Positions 16,677 through 27,795 of a DNA stretch of 64,000 bases are shown piece after piece (the stretch's first letter is position 1; each line of letters opens with the position of its first letter). The stretch comes from Motilibacter peucedani (GTDB lineage: Bacteria > Actinomycetota > Actinomycetes > Motilibacterales > Motilibacteraceae). Location of the stretch: contig NZ_RBWV01000013.1 in the NCBI RefSeq assembly GCF_003634695.1, forward strand, positions 361,293 through 425,292, written 5' to 3'. Made by a program: the position numbers and the translations under genes. Under the pieces are notes generated by a model that was not told where the DNA came from, did not search any database, and saw only the letters and a program-made list of their open reading frames with translations.

Positions 16677-16734
16677 GCGAACCTCCGATCCCGACCGAGT
16701 CACCGGTGAGGGACCCGCTCAAACCTGCTGCGGG

Positions 16735-18024
16735 TCACTCGAAGGTCGTCGGCAGCGCCGGCTCGCCGCGCGAGAGCGCGTGCGCCTCGACCGGCAGCTC
16801 GGCCAGCGAGCGGGCGTGCCGGTCGCGTGCGTCGGCGAGCGGCTCGCGGCCGACGACCTCGCCACCGCGTACGAGCGGCACCAGCAGCGGGCGGCCGGTC
16901 TCGCCGGCCGGCACGTCGTAGCCGATGCCCACGACCTCCTCGCTCGTGTGCCCGTCGTCGCCGTAGCGCCGCGCTGCCCACTTGCGACCACCTCGGCTGG
17001 TCTTGTTGAGCGAGCGCTTCTCGACAGGGCGCAGCTCGCCGCTCGAGTCCTCGCGCGCGACGAGCTTGTAGACCAGGCCAGCCGTCGGCGCGCCCGAGCC
17101 GGTGACCAGCGAGGTGCCCACGCCGTAGCCGTCGACCGGCGCGGCAGCGAGGCCGGCGATCGCGTACTCGTCGAGGTCGCTCGTCACGATGATGCGGGTC
17201 TGGTCCGCGCCGAGCTCGTCGAGCAGCGCCCGCGTCTCGCGCGCCTGGGTCACCAGGTCGCCCGAGTCGAGGCGCACCGCCCCGAGCGCCCGGCCGGCGG
17301 CAGCGACCGCGTTGCGCACGCCCTGGGCCACGTCGTAGGTGTCGACCAGCAGCGTCGTGCCCGGCCCGAGCGCAGCGACCTGCGCCGCGAAGGCCTGCTC
17401 CTCGGTGTCGTGCAGCAGGGTGAAGGCGTGCGCGCTCGTGCCTGTCGACGGGATGCCGTGCCGGCGGGCGGCTTCGAGGTTGGAGGTGGCGGCGAACCCG
17501 GCGACGTAGGCAGCCCGCGCCGCGGCCACTGCGGCCTGCTCGTGCGCCCGGCGCGAGCCCATCTCGATGCAGGGCCGCCCCGACGAGGCGCACGTCATGC
17601 GGCTGGCGGCCGCGGCGACCGCGGAGTCGAAGTTGAGGATGCTCAGCACGAGGGTCTCGAGCAGCACCGCCTCGGCGAAGCTCGCCTCCACCGTCAGCAG
17701 CGGGGAGTTCGGCACGTAGGTCTCGCCCTCGGCGTAGCCGTCGACGGAGCCGGTGAAGCGGTAGTCCGCGAGCCAGTCGATCGTGGGCCGGTCGATGCCC
17801 GCCTTGGCCAGCGACGCGAGCTCGTCGGGCCCGAACCGGAAGTTCTCGACGGCGTCGAGCAGGCGCCCGGTGCCCGCGACCACGCCGTAGCGGCGGCCGT
17901 CAGGCAGACGGCGGGCGAACACCTCGAAGACCGCCCGCCGGTGGGCCGTGCCGGAGCGCAGCGCCGCCTGGAGCATGGTGATCTCGTAGTGGTCGGTCAG
18001 CAGCGCGGTCGAGGCGTCGATCAC
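16735..18024 (-). CDS. pncB: Nicotinate phosphoribosyltransferase
   Basis: A 429-residue enzyme of NAD salvage: nicotinate plus PRPP (with ATP) gives nicotinate mononucleotide. The N-terminus [17 protein letters not shown], the [28 protein letters not shown] block with the autophosphorylation-region histidine, the [10 protein letters not shown] segment and the VRLDSGDL phosphoribose site are all visible. GTG 18024 is preferred over ATG 18042 because TAGGGT sits exactly 7 bases upstream, as in other leaderless starts here. The gene is divergent from clpS. The pncB-clpS order is conserved in actinobacteria, including mycobacteria. Confidence 0.93.
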   Translation of the reverse strand: MIDASTALLTDHYEITMLQAALRSGTAHRRAVFEVFARRLPDGRRYGVVAGTGRLLDAVENFRFGPDELASLAKAGIDRPTIDWLADYRFTGSVDGYAEGETYVPNSPLLTVEASFAEAVLLETLVLSILNFDSAVAAAASRMTCASSGRPCIEMGSRRAHEQAAVAAARAAYVAGFAATSNLEAARRHGIPSTGTSAHAFTLLHDTEEQAFAAQVAALGPGTTLLVDTYDVAQGVRNAVAAAGRALGAVRLDSGDLVTQARETRALLDELGADQTRIIVTSDLDEYAIAGLAAAPVDGYGVGTSLVTGSGAPTAGLVYKLVAREDSSGELRPVEKRSLNKTSRGGRKWAARRYGDDGHTSEEVVGIGYDVPAGETGRPLLVPLVRGGEVVGREPLADARDRHARSLAELPVEAHALSRGEPALPTTFE

Positions 18025-18031
18025 TCTGGGC

Positions 18032-18071
18032 ACCCTACGCATGCTCCCCCGCCCGGCGGCTCCCCTACCCT
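18032..18071. promoter_or_regulatory. Divergent leaderless promoters for pncB and clpS
   Basis: On the minus strand TAGGGT (18037-18032) lies 7 bases before GTG 18024. On the plus strand TACCCT (18066-18071) lies 7 bases before GTG 18079. Neither start has a Shine-Dalgarno sequence, so both mRNAs probably begin at the start codon. Confidence 0.6.
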
Positions 18072-18078
18072 GGGCGTC

Positions 18079-18378
18079 GTGTCCGCCGCTCCCGTCGACG
18101 CGCCCACGCGCCCCGAGCTCGACGAGGACCTCTCGTTCGTGCTGGACGCGCCCTGGGTCACGATCGTCTGGAACGACCCGGTCAACCTGATGTCCTACGT
18201 GGCGTGGGTGTTCCGCCACTACTTCGGCTACTCGAAGGAAAAGGCCGACAAGCTCATGCTCGACGTGCACCAGGAGGGCCGGGCGGCCGTGTCGCACGGC
18301 ACGCGCGAGGAGATGGAGCGCGACGTGGAGGCCCTGCACGGCTTCGGGCTCTGGGCGACGATGCAGAAGGACGCATGA
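18079..18378 (+). CDS. clpS: ATP-dependent Clp protease adaptor ClpS
   Basis: A 99-residue adaptor that delivers N-degron substrates to ClpC/ClpA. It shows the hallmark [27 protein letters not shown], where the NDPVN motif corresponds to the usual N-D-x-x-(N/T) ligand pocket, and the C-terminal [29 protein letters not shown] helix that binds the Clp N-domain. It starts at GTG 18079 with a leaderless-type promoter. Its stop overlaps the start of DUF2017 by ATGA. Gene order matches other actinobacteria. Confidence 0.95.
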   Translation: MSAAPVDAPTRPELDEDLSFVLDAPWVTIVWNDPVNLMSYVAWVFRHYFGYSKEKADKLMLDVHQEGRAAVSHGTREEMERDVEALHGFGLWATMQKDA

Positions 18379-18947
18379 GCTGGCCGTGGTTCTCCCGCGC
18401 GCCCGGCGGCGGCGTGGAGGTCTCGCTCGACGCCGATGCCGCGCGGCTGCTGAGCGGGATCTTCGGCGAGATGCTCTCCCTGCTCGAGGACTCCTCGTCG
18501 GCGCCGGCCGACCCGCTGGCCGCCCAGCTGGGCATCGGCGTCGCGACCGCGCCGCCCGAGGACCCGGCGCTCGCGCGGCTGCTGCCCGACGCGTACCCGG
18601 AGGATCCCGAGGCGGCGGCGGAGTTCCGCCGCTACACCGAGCTGGGACTGCGCGAGCGCAAGCGGGCGGCGGCGCGTACGGTGCTCGCCGCTCTCGACTC
18701 CCCGATGCCCGTACGCCTGCAGCCCGACGAGCTGCTCGCGTGGCTCACCGCCTTCAACGACGCGCGGCTCGCGCTCGGCGTGCGGCTCGACATCGAGGAG
18801 GACTGGACCGAGCAGGTGGCAGCGCTCGACGAGGACGACCCGGCGGCGTACTCCTACGCGGTCTACGAGTACCTCACCGAGATGCAGGAGCGGCTGGTGC
18901 AGGCCGCCGGCGACCCGCCGCCCTCGCCGCGCGCAGCCCGCGCCTAG
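18375..18947 (+). CDS. DUF2017 family protein
   Basis: A 190-residue cytoplasmic protein coupled to clpS by an ATGA overlap. Conserved family features include the segment [31 protein letters not shown] (about 72-102) and the C-terminal [18 protein letters not shown] helix. The family nearly always follows clpS in actinobacteria and is of unknown function; position suggests involvement with the Clp pathway. Its TAG stop (18945-18947) is itself part of the TAGGCT -10 box of the next gene. Confidence 0.85.
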   Translation: MSWPWFSRAPGGGVEVSLDADAARLLSGIFGEMLSLLEDSSSAPADPLAAQLGIGVATAPPEDPALARLLPDAYPEDPEAAAEFRRYTELGLRERKRAAARTVLAALDSPMPVRLQPDELLAWLTAFNDARLALGVRLDIEEDWTEQVAALDEDDPAAYSYAVYEYLTEMQERLVQAAGDPPPSPRAARA

Positions 18948-18957
18948 GCTTCGGCGC

Positions 18958-20692
<1,735 letters not shown>

Positions 20693-20715
20693 CCCGCCCT
20701 CTTCCTCACGACACC

Positions 20716-20805
20716 GTGGTGCTCCATCGCCCTATAGCGAGCACGAAGCACCACGACGTCGTGGTGCTCCATCGCCCTACAGCGAGCACGAGGGACCACA
20801 ACGTC
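20716..20805. repeat. Two tandem 45-bp palindromic repeat units (left cluster)
   Basis: Units at 20716-20760 and 20761-20805 begin GTGGTGCTCCATCGCCCTA and differ by a few bases. Unit 1 forms a hairpin, GTGGTGCT (20716-20723) with AGCACCAC (20747-20754). The junction CCACGACGTCGTGG (20751-20764) is a perfect 14-bp palindrome. The core GCCCTATAGCG (20729-20739) recurs at 21901-21911 on the other side of the neighbouring gene. Confidence 0.8.
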
Positions 20806-21715
20806 GTAGGGGACCCGGCCAGCCGGCTCGCGTCAGCACCTCACCGACCAGCCGGGCGACCTGGCATGGCTCGCCGAAGACGTCCGCGTGCCCGAACCGG
20901 AGGGTCGTCTGGCCTCTGGTGGCGGCAGCGTTGTCCCGGCGCATGTCGCGGAAGCGGCCGGCTGCGTCCCCGTGGCCCAGCCAGCCGTCCAGCTCGGCGA
21001 TGACGGCGTACTCGTCGTAGAGGCAGTCCCGCATCGCCCATGTGCCCTGGACGAACGCAGGCGCTTGCCGGCGCGCGGTCGGCAGGCCGTGCGCGCGTTC
21101 GACGCGGCGCAGGTACTCGAGCTCGAGCACGGACTCGGCTCCGCCGGCGAGATCGGAGAGCGCCGCTGTGATCCCGCCCCGCCAGCGCACCCTGTTGCGG
21201 AAGGTCAGCTCCGCCGTCAGCTTCGTGCCGGTCGTCGCGCGTCGCTGCAGCGCAGCCGCGACCACAGCGAGGGCGTCCCTGACCTTCACCGCCTCGTCGG
21301 CCAGATCGAAGACGGTCGCCTCCACGCTCGTACAGGGCAGGCTCGTGCTGGGATGGTGCACGGGCCGCAAGCGACGGGAACGACGCAGGCGTACGTCTCG
21401 CAGCTGCGGTGGGTTCTGCTCAAACGGGATCATGACTCGGACCGGACCGGAGTAGCCGGGGGCGGTGCCCCACAGGGCCGCCGCTGAGTCGTGGCTCAGC
21501 GCCGCGTCAGGACCTGCGGCGAGCACGGCCGCCCACAGGCGCGACGGCAAGTTCGGCGGCCCGCTGTGGGTGAGGTACGTCCGTGGCTGCACCAGCTGCC
21601 AGCGGCCAGTCGAGACCCGGCGTCGCAGCGCCGAGTGCGTCATGCCGGCTTCGAGAGCCTGCTGCTGGCTCACGACGCCTTCCTGCCACTTCACGAGTCG
21701 TTCCAGATCGTCCAC
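20777..21715 (-). CDS. AbiEi-type N-domain / DUF559 (Vsr-like) nuclease-fold protein
   Basis: A 312-residue protein starting at GTG 21715. The N-terminus (VVSQQQALEAGMTHSALRRRVSTGRWQLVQPRTYL) is the AbiEi-like winged-helix found in type IV antitoxins. The C-terminus has a DUF559-like PD-(D/E)xK pattern: AVIAELDGWLGHGDAAGRFRDMRRDNAAATRGQTTLRFGHADV, with Glu-x-Asp and Arg-Asp residues in place. Such two-domain proteins are multicopy in many actinobacteria and lack an assigned role; no AbiEii toxin gene is adjacent. The last codons and stop lie inside palindromic repeat unit 2, and more repeats lie upstream of the start. It occupies the position held by a rhomboid protease gene in the mycobacterial order. 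Confidence 0.7.
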   Translation of the reverse strand: MDDLERLVKWQEGVVSQQQALEAGMTHSALRRRVSTGRWQLVQPRTYLTHSGPPNLPSRLWAAVLAAGPDAALSHDSAAALWGTAPGYSGPVRVMIPFEQNPPQLRDVRLRRSRRLRPVHHPSTSLPCTSVEATVFDLADEAVKVRDALAVVAAALQRRATTGTKLTAELTFRNRVRWRGGITAALSDLAGGAESVLELEYLRRVERAHGLPTARRQAPAFVQGTWAMRDCLYDEYAVIAELDGWLGHGDAAGRFRDMRRDNAAATRGQTTLRFGHADVFGEPCQVARLVGEVLTRAGWPGPLRRCGPSCSL

Positions 21716-21987
21716 GGGGTGCAGGTTCGGACCGAGACAGCCGGCACCACCACCAGGTGCTGTGCCCCTGTGGAAGCCGCCACGGTCGTCGTACGACGTT
21801 GTGGACGGAGGTGGCCCGTTGCGGCGACCCGACCGACGAGCGGCCCGCGCACTGGCAGGCCGCGGCGAGCGCGGCCGGGGCGACGTTGTGGAGGGTGGTA
21901 GCCCTATAGCGGTGACCAAGGACCACGACGTTGTGAGGCTGGAGGTGGGGATGTCGCGTAGGGCGGGAGGAGGGGCGGGGTGAGAGG
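21716..21987. repeat. Gene-free spacer with diverged copies of the palindromic repeat (right cluster)
   Basis: CGACGTTGTGG occurs at 21795 and 21881. The copy at 21881-21935 contains GCCCTATAGCG (21901-21911), followed by ACCAAGGACCACGACGTTGTG, a clear relative of the units at 20716-20805. No gene is visible in these 272 bp. The promoter of the AbiEi-like gene and perhaps that of murI must lie here. Confidence 0.7.
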
Positions 21988-22779
21988 GTGGGTGGCGTGG
22001 CGGACGCACCCATCGGCATCTTCGACTCAGGCGTGGGCGGGCTGACGGTGGCGCGGGCCGTGCTCGACTCGCTGCCGCACGAGCAGGTGCTTTACATGGC
22101 CGACACGGCGCGCCAGCCCTACGGCCCGAAGCCGCTCGCGCAGGTGCGCGCCTACGCACTCGAGGTGATGGACCGCCTGGTCGCCCAGGGCGTGAAGGCG
22201 CTGGTCATCGCCTGCAACTCGGCCACCGCGGCGGTGCTGGGCGACGCGCGGGAGCGCTACGGCGTACCCGTCGTCGAGGTCATCCGCCCCGCCGTCCGCC
22301 GCGCGGTCGCGGCCACCCGCAACGGCCACGTCGGCGTCATCGGCACGTCGGCCACGATCACCAGCGGCGCCTACGAGGACGCCTTCGCCGCCGCGCCCCA
22401 CCTCAAGCTCACGACCCAGGCCTGCCCCCGCTTCGTCGAGCTGGTCGAGGCCGGCGTCACGAGCGGGCCCGAGGTCCTCGAGGTCGCCCACGGCTACCTC
22501 GACCCGATGGTCGCCATGGGCGTCGACACGATCGTGCTGGGCTGCACGCACTACCCGCTGCTGGCGGGCGCGATCCAGTACGTCGTCGGCGAGTCGGTCA
22601 CGCTGGTCAACTCCGCCGACGAGACGGCCCGCGACCTCTACCGCGTGCTCAACGACAAGGGCCTGCTGCGCGACGGGCAGCTGCCCCCGCCGCGCCACGT
22701 GTTCCTGTCCACCGGCGACTCGACGCTGTTCACCGAACTCGGCCGCCGGTTCCTCGGGCCGGAGATCGAGGCCGCGTGA
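21988..22779 (+). CDS. murI: Glutamate racemase
   Basis: A 263-residue enzyme that makes D-glutamate for peptidoglycan. Both catalytic cysteines are visible, Cys76 in VIACNSATA and Cys186 in [10 protein letters not shown], along with the N-terminal [16 protein letters not shown] motif and [14 protein letters not shown] 21988 is used; GTG 21997 is an alternative that would shorten it by three residues. Its stop overlaps the start of the MBL-fold gene (GTGA), so murI, the hydrolase, rph and rdgB are likely co-transcribed. Confidence 0.95.
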   Translation: MGGVADAPIGIFDSGVGGLTVARAVLDSLPHEQVLYMADTARQPYGPKPLAQVRAYALEVMDRLVAQGVKALVIACNSATAAVLGDARERYGVPVVEVIRPAVRRAVAATRNGHVGVIGTSATITSGAYEDAFAAAPHLKLTTQACPRFVELVEAGVTSGPEVLEVAHGYLDPMVAMGVDTIVLGCTHYPLLAGAIQYVVGESVTLVNSADETARDLYRVLNDKGLLRDGQLPPPRHVFLSTGDSTLFTELGRRFLGPEIEAA

Positions 22780-23507
22780 GGCTCACCGTCGCCGGCTGCT
22801 CGGGCTCGGGACCGGGCCGCGACGGCGCCGCGAGCTGCTACCTCGTCGAGGCCGGCAGCACCCGCATCGTGCTCGACGTCGGCCCGGGCTCGCTGAGCCC
22901 GCTGCAGCGCCACGTACGCCTCGCCGACGTCGACGCGGTACTGCTGAGCCACCTGCACCCCGACCACTGCCTCGACCTGTGCGCCTGGCACGTCGCCGCC
23001 AAGTACGGCGACGCCGGCCGGGCGGGGACGCTGCGCGCGGTCGCCTCCACGGGCGCGGCGGAGCGGATGGCCCGCGCCTACGGCGTCGAGCGTCCCGAGC
23101 GCCTCGACACGATGACGTTCGAGGCGTGGACACCGGAGCTGAACGTGGGCGACGTACGCGTCACCGCCGTCCGCGCCGCGCACCCGGGGGAGTCGTGGTC
23201 GATGCGCCTCGAGCACGAGGGCCGCAGCCTCGTCTTCAGCGGCGACACCGGGCCGAACCCGAGGCTGCAGGAGCTCGCCGCAGGCTGCAACCTGCTCCTG
23301 TGCGAGGCCGCGGCCGAGGAGCCGCTGCCGGGCCTGCACCTCACGGGGGCCGAGGCCGGTGAGCTGGCCGCAGCAGCCGGCGCCGGACGCCTCGTGCTCA
23401 CGCACATCCCGACTTGGACCGACCCGGCGGACGCGCTGGAGCAGGCGAGAGGCGCCTACGGCGGCGAGGTCGTGCTGGCCGCCTCGGGCGGGGTGCACGA
23501 GGTCTGA
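22776..23507 (+). CDS. MBL-fold metallo-hydrolase (Rv1339-like, possible cAMP phosphodiesterase)
   Basis: A 243-residue metallo-beta-lactamase-fold hydrolase with [10 protein letters not shown] (the HxHxDH zinc motif, about residues 54-63), a later FSGDTGPN metal ligand and a C-terminal VLTHIPTW histidine. It is coupled to murI by GTGA overlap and followed by rph. M. tuberculosis Rv1339 occupies the same place between murI and rphA and has been reported as an atypical cyclic-nucleotide phosphodiesterase, so this activity is a reasonable inference. The fold alone does not prove it. Confidence 0.82.
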   Translation: MRLTVAGCSGSGPGRDGAASCYLVEAGSTRIVLDVGPGSLSPLQRHVRLADVDAVLLSHLHPDHCLDLCAWHVAAKYGDAGRAGTLRAVASTGAAERMARAYGVERPERLDTMTFEAWTPELNVGDVRVTAVRAAHPGESWSMRLEHEGRSLVFSGDTGPNPRLQELAAGCNLLLCEAAAEEPLPGLHLTGAEAGELAAAAGAGRLVLTHIPTWTDPADALEQARGAYGGEVVLAASGGVHEV

Positions 23508-23520
23508 GAGGCTCGTCCCC

Positions 23521-24240
23521 ATGGCACGACCCGACGGCCGCAGCGCCGATGACCTCCGCCCCGTCACGTTCTCGCGCGGCTGGCTGGCCCACGCCGAGGG
23601 CAGCGTCCTGGTCGAGTTCGGCCGCACCCGCGTGCTGTGCGCGGCCAGCGTCACCGAGGGCGTGCCGCGCTGGCGCAAGGGCAGCGGTCTGGGCTGGGTG
23701 ACAGCGGAGTACGCGATGCTGCCCCGCAGCACCAACACCCGCAACGACCGCGAGTCGGTCAAGGGCAGGATCGGCGGCCGCACGCACGAGATCTCCCGTC
23801 TGGTCGGGCGCAGCCTGCGGGCGGTCGTCGACGAGAAGGCGCTGGGGGAGAACACGATCGTGCTCGACTGCGACGTGCTCCAGGCCGACGGCGGCACTCG
23901 CACGGCGGCCATCACCGGCGCCTACGTCGCCCTCGCCGACGCGGTGGGATACCTGCGCGAGCGCGGCGCCCTCAAGGGCAACCCGCTCAAGGACTCCGTC
24001 AGCGCGGTCAGCGTCGGCATCATCGACGGCGAGCCCCGCCTCGACCTCTGCTACGACGAGGACGTCAAGGCCGAGACCGACATGAACGTCGTCATGACCG
24101 GCGACGGCCGCTTCGTCGAGGTGCAGGGCACCGCCGAGGGCGCGCCGTTCGACAAGGCCGAGCTGGACGCGCTGCTCGAGCTCGCGGCCGGCGGCTGCAC
24201 GCAGCTCGGCGTGCTGCAGGCGGAGGCGCTGGGGCGATGA
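23521..24240 (+). CDS. rph: Ribonuclease PH
   Basis: A 239-residue phosphorolytic exoribonuclease that trims tRNA 3' ends. Typical RNase PH blocks are visible: [13 protein letters not shown] at the N-terminus, [64 protein letters not shown] with the phosphate-binding Arg residues, and [24 protein letters not shown]. It starts at ATG 23521, 13 bases after the MBL gene. Its stop overlaps rdgB by ATGA. Confidence 0.96.
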   Translation: MARPDGRSADDLRPVTFSRGWLAHAEGSVLVEFGRTRVLCAASVTEGVPRWRKGSGLGWVTAEYAMLPRSTNTRNDRESVKGRIGGRTHEISRLVGRSLRAVVDEKALGENTIVLDCDVLQADGGTRTAAITGAYVALADAVGYLRERGALKGNPLKDSVSAVSVGIIDGEPRLDLCYDEDVKAETDMNVVMTGDGRFVEVQGTAEGAPFDKAELDALLELAAGGCTQLGVLQAEALGR

Positions 24241-24839
24241 AGGTCGTGCTCTCGACGCGCAACGCGCACAAGCTGCAGGAGGTGCAGCGGATCCTCGCCG
24301 CCGAGGCGGTCGCCGGGGTGGAGGTCGTCGGGCTCGACGGCTTCGACGTGCCCGAGGTGGTCGAGGACGGGGTCAGCTTCGCCGAGAACGCGCTGCTGAA
24401 GGCCGAGGCGGCCGCGCGTGCCACGGGCCTGCCGGCGATCGCCGACGACAGCGGCATCGCCGTCGACGCGCTCAACGGCATGCCGGGCATCTTCTCCGCG
24501 CGCTGGGCCGGCACCCACGGCGACGACCAGGCCAACCTCGACCTGCTGCTCGCGCAGGTCGCCGACGTGCCGGATGCGCGCCGCGGAGCGAGCTTCGTGT
24601 GTGCGGCGGCGCTGGTGCGCCCCGACGGCTCGCGCCACGTCGAGGAGGGCGTCGTGAGGGGTACGTTGCTGCGCGCCCGCAGGGGAGAGGGCGGGTTCGG
24701 CTACGACCCCGTCTTCGTGCCCGAGGGGCACGAGCTCAGCACGGCAGAGATGTCCCCGGCCGCGAAGGACGCGATCTCCCACCGCGGCAGGGCTTTTCGC
24801 GCACTGTCGGGGGCACTGCGCACGCTGGCCCGCTCCTGA
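24237..24839 (+). CDS. rdgB: XTP/dITP pyrophosphatase (RdgB/HAM1)
   Basis: A 200-residue house-cleaning NTPase that hydrolyses non-canonical purine NTPs (dITP, XTP) to monophosphates. The N-terminus [15 protein letters not shown], the [24 protein letters not shown] active-site block, [15 protein letters not shown] and [10 protein letters not shown] match the family. ATG 24237 overlaps the rph stop. It closes the conserved block that begins at pncB/clpS. The ApbE-like gene converges 3 bases downstream. Confidence 0.95.
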   Translation: MKVVLSTRNAHKLQEVQRILAAEAVAGVEVVGLDGFDVPEVVEDGVSFAENALLKAEAAARATGLPAIADDSGIAVDALNGMPGIFSARWAGTHGDDQANLDLLLAQVADVPDARRGASFVCAAALVRPDGSRHVEEGVVRGTLLRARRGEGGFGYDPVFVPEGHELSTAEMSPAAKDAISHRGRAFRALSGALRTLARS

Positions 24840-24842
24840 GCG

Positions 24843-25625
24843 TCACGCCACCCACGTCGTCTCGCCGGCCAGGCTGGTCAACCGGGCGCTGACGCCCAGG
24901 TGCGCCAGCCGCTCGGGCGCGGTCGTGCGCCACACCGACGCGGCGATCGCGAGCGCGGCCGCGGCGGGCGCGCTCGGGGACGTGACCACGACCTCCCGCC
25001 ACAGCGGCACGACCTCGCGACCGGACCCGGGGTCGACGACCGCCTCCGGCCCGGCCCACGTGCGGGCCGTGCCGCGAGGCAGCAGGCCGCCGGGGATGTC
25101 CCACTCCCGCGTCTCGCCGGCGACGGCGGCGGAGGCGCCGGCGACGACGAGCGCTCCGCTTCCGCACCGCGCGTAGATCTCTCGTGCGGCGCTCTGCGCG
25201 GCCATCGCCAGGGCCACCGGCTGGAGCACCAGAGTGGTCTCGTGTGGCATGACGAGCATGCCGGCGTCGACGCGTACCGTGCACCACCCTGCCGCTCGCC
25301 GCGGCGGCTGTGCGCTGCCTCCGCAACCCACGAGCACCTTGGTCGTGCCACCGGGTCGCACGGTCGGGTCGAAGGCGCCGTCAGTGAGTCGCGCGGCCTC
25401 CAAGGACTGAGACACGATCCACGCCAACAGTGGACTGATGTGGACAGGTCCGGTGCCTGCCCGGCGCGTGCGTACGATCTCCGACGAGAACGACGTCGAG
25501 CACGCGCCGAGTGCGGCGTTGACGTGCCGTCGGGCGATCCTGACAGCGCGTCGGTGCAGCCGCGGGTCCACGAGCCCGACGGAAGTACGGATGTCACCGG
25601 TGCGGGTCACGGGTAGCAGGTTCAT
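24843..25625 (-). CDS. Degenerate ApbE-like (FAD:protein FMN transferase family) protein
   Basis: A 260-residue protein starting at ATG 25625. It resembles ApbE in the region GACSTSFSSEIVRTRRAG followed by LLAWIVSQSLEAARLTDGAFDPTVRP (about residues 40-95), the family's S-E and TDGAFDPT motifs. ApbE attaches FMN to threonines of redox proteins. The later metal and flavin motifs are poor: where active enzymes have a GGD-type sequence, this one has VVAGASAAVAGE. No signal peptide is evident. It may be a non-catalytic or divergent member. It is divergent from a GT39 gene (140 bp apart), with no FMN-protein target nearby. Confidence 0.6.
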   Translation of the reverse strand: MNLLPVTRTGDIRTSVGLVDPRLHRRAVRIARRHVNAALGACSTSFSSEIVRTRRAGTGPVHISPLLAWIVSQSLEAARLTDGAFDPTVRPGGTTKVLVGCGGSAQPPRRAAGWCTVRVDAGMLVMPHETTLVLQPVALAMAAQSAAREIYARCGSGALVVAGASAAVAGETREWDIPGGLLPRGTARTWAGPEAVVDPGSGREVVPLWREVVVTSPSAPAAAALAIAASVWRTTAPERLAHLGVSARLTSLAGETTWVA

Positions 25626-25765
25626 GCCTCGAGCGTCGGCCCGATCCCTGTGCGTGGGCTGAGCACCGGCTGGTCGTTCCATGTGCTGTCGGCGGCCGAT
25701 CGAGGCACAGGAACCGCACAGTGCAGGCACAACGCAGCGACAGAGCGCCTGGCGAGAGTTGCGGC

Positions 25766-27748
25766 ATGACCTCGACATCCCTCGCCCCACCACGAGTCGA
25801 CCCACTGCCGCCCCCGCCGATGCCGACGCCGCCGGGCAAGGACCTCTCGTGGGTCCGGCCTGCCCTCGTCGGCCTGCTCGCCCTGACCGCGGTGCTCTAC
25901 CTCTGGGGCCTCGGAGCCTCCGGCTGGGCCAACTCGTTCTACGCGGCCGCCGTGCAGGCGGGGTCGGTGAGCTGGAAGGCCTTCTTCTTCGGCTCCTCGG
26001 ACGCCGCGAGCTCCATCACCGTCGACAAGACGCCGGCTTCGCTGTGGGTCATGGCGCTCTCCGCCCGTGTCTTCGGCATGAGCAGCTGGTCGATGCTGGT
26101 GCCGCAGGCGCTGATGGGCGTGGCGAGCGTCGGGCTGCTCTACGAGGCAGTGCGCCGCGTCACCACGCCGGCCGCCGGTCTCTTCGCCGGCGCGGTGCTC
26201 GCGCTCACGCCGGTCGCGGTGCTGATGTTCCGCTTCAACAACCCGGACGCGCTGCTCGTGCTGCTGCTCATGGGCGCTGCCTACGCGATGACGCGCGCGG
26301 TCGAGAAGGCCGAGACGCGGTGGCTGCTCCTCGCGGGAACTCTCATCGGCTTCGGCTTCCTCACCAAGATGCTGCAGGCGCTGCTCGTGGTGCCCGGCTT
26401 CGCACTCGCCTACCTGGTGCTGGCGCCCACACCCGTACGCCGTCGCATCGTCCAGCTGCTCGGCGCCGGTCTCGCGCTGTTGGTCTCGTGCGGGTGGTGG
26501 ATCGCGACCGTCGAGCTGATGCCCGCCTCCGCCCGCCCCTACATCGGCGGCTCGCAGCACAACAGCATCCTCGAGCTGGTCATCGGCTACAACGGCCTCG
26601 GCCGCCTGAGCGGCAACGAGACCGGCAGCGTGGGCGGCGGGGGTGGCGGCGGCACCGGCATGTGGGGCGAGACCGGCATCCTCCGGCTGTTCGACGCCGA
26701 GATGGGCGGCCAGGCCTCCTGGCTCGTCCCCGCCGCGCTGCTCCTGCTGGTCGGCGGCCTCGTGGCGCTGCGCCGCGCCGCCCGCACCGACGTGGCGCGC
26801 GCTGCCCTGCTGCTGTGGGGGAGCTGGCTGGTGGTCACCTTCCTCACCTTCAGCTTCATGAGGGGCATCTTCCACGCCTACTACAACGTCGCCCTCGCCC
26901 CCGCGATCGGCGCGACCGTCGGCATCGGCGCCGCCCTCGTCTGGCGCGAGCGCGCGGCCCTGTGGGCCAGATGCGTACTCGCAGCCGCGGTCCTCGTCTC
27001 GGCCTGGTGGGCATGGGTGCTGCTCGGCCGCTCGGCCGACTTCGTGCCGTGGCTGCGCCCGGTGGTGCTCGTCGTGGGCGTCGTCGCCGCGGTCGCGCTG
27101 CTCGCACCGCAGCTCGGCGCTCGGGTGACCGCCGCCGCAGTGACGCTCTCGCTGGTCGCGGCGCTGGCGGGACCGGCGGCGTACGCGGTGGAGACCGCAG
27201 CCACGCCCCACACCGGGTCGATCGTGACCGCCGGTCCCACCGTCGCCGGCTCCGGCGGCCCGGGCGGGCGAGGCGGCTTCGGCGGCCAGCGCGGCCCCGG
27301 CGGACCGGGCGGCCAGCCGCCCGCGGGTGTCGGCGGCGGCACCGGCGCCCCCACGGGGGGACCCACGGGCGGCGGCGCCGGCGGCCTGCTCAACGGCTCG
27401 ACGCCCACCGCGGAGCTGACCGCGCTGCTGCAGACGAATGCCGACGACTACACGTGGGTGGCCGCGGCGGTCGGGTCGAACACCGCCTCGGGCTACCAGC
27501 TCGCGAGCGGCGACCCGGTCATGGCGATCGGGGGCTTCAACGGCAGCGACCCCTCACCCACGCTCGCCGAGTTGGAGGCGCTCGTCGCCGCCGGCACGAT
27601 CCACTACTTCATCGGCGGCGGCGGGATGGGCATGGGCTCGCAGAGGGGCGGCAGCAACGCCTCGGGCGAGATCGCGTCGTGGGTGTCCTCGACCTACACC
27701 GCCACCACGGTCGGTGGTGTGACGGTCTACGACCTGTCAGCCCGCTAG
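25766..27748 (+). CDS. GT39 / YkcB-like membrane glycosyltransferase
   Basis: A 660-residue polytopic membrane protein. A Pro-rich N-terminus is followed by about eleven membrane helices. VDKTPASLWVMALS is the D-K-x-P motif of PMT_2/ArnT enzymes, and an extracytoplasmic Gly-rich loop (about 285-300) precedes GMWGETGILRLF. A Gly-rich linker (about 500-545) joins a C-terminal soluble domain (about 550-660) with ELTALLQTNADDYTWVAAAVGS, seen in mannosyltransferase-like YkcA/YkcB proteins. It should transfer a sugar from a polyprenyl-phosphate carrier outside the membrane. ATG 25766 lies 6 bases after GAGAGT. A perfect 15-bp hairpin terminates it. Confidence 0.85.
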   Translation: MTSTSLAPPRVDPLPPPPMPTPPGKDLSWVRPALVGLLALTAVLYLWGLGASGWANSFYAAAVQAGSVSWKAFFFGSSDAASSITVDKTPASLWVMALSARVFGMSSWSMLVPQALMGVASVGLLYEAVRRVTTPAAGLFAGAVLALTPVAVLMFRFNNPDALLVLLLMGAAYAMTRAVEKAETRWLLLAGTLIGFGFLTKMLQALLVVPGFALAYLVLAPTPVRRRIVQLLGAGLALLVSCGWWIATVELMPASARPYIGGSQHNSILELVIGYNGLGRLSGNETGSVGGGGGGGTGMWGETGILRLFDAEMGGQASWLVPAALLLLVGGLVALRRAARTDVARAALLLWGSWLVVTFLTFSFMRGIFHAYYNVALAPAIGATVGIGAALVWRERAALWARCVLAAAVLVSAWWAWVLLGRSADFVPWLRPVVLVVGVVAAVALLAPQLGARVTAAAVTLSLVAALAGPAAYAVETAATPHTGSIVTAGPTVAGSGGPGGRGGFGGQRGPGGPGGQPPAGVGGGTGAPTGGPTGGGAGGLLNGSTPTAELTALLQTNADDYTWVAAAVGSNTASGYQLASGDPVMAIGGFNGSDPSPTLAELEALVAAGTIHYFIGGGGMGMGSQRGGSNASGEIASWVSSTYTATTVGGVTVYDLSAR

Positions 27749-27759
27749 TGCAGTCGGTG

Positions 27760-27795
27760 CCGCCGCTGCTCACCACTTCGGGTGAGCAGCGGCGG
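27760..27795. terminator. Perfect 15-bp terminator hairpin
   Basis: CCGCCGCTGCTCACC (27760-27774) pairs exactly with GGTGAGCAGCGGCGG (27781-27795) around loop ACTTCG. It lies 11 bases after the GT39 stop. It could also stop transcription coming from the tRNA on the opposite strand. Confidence 0.75.

Noticed and set aside
20716..20805. Possible CRISPR array
   Set aside because: Only two adjacent units without spacers; they are palindromic repeats and no cas genes are present.
27238..27400. Gly/Pro repeat as a nucleotide repeat element
   Set aside because: It is low-complexity coding sequence for the linker of the GT39 protein.
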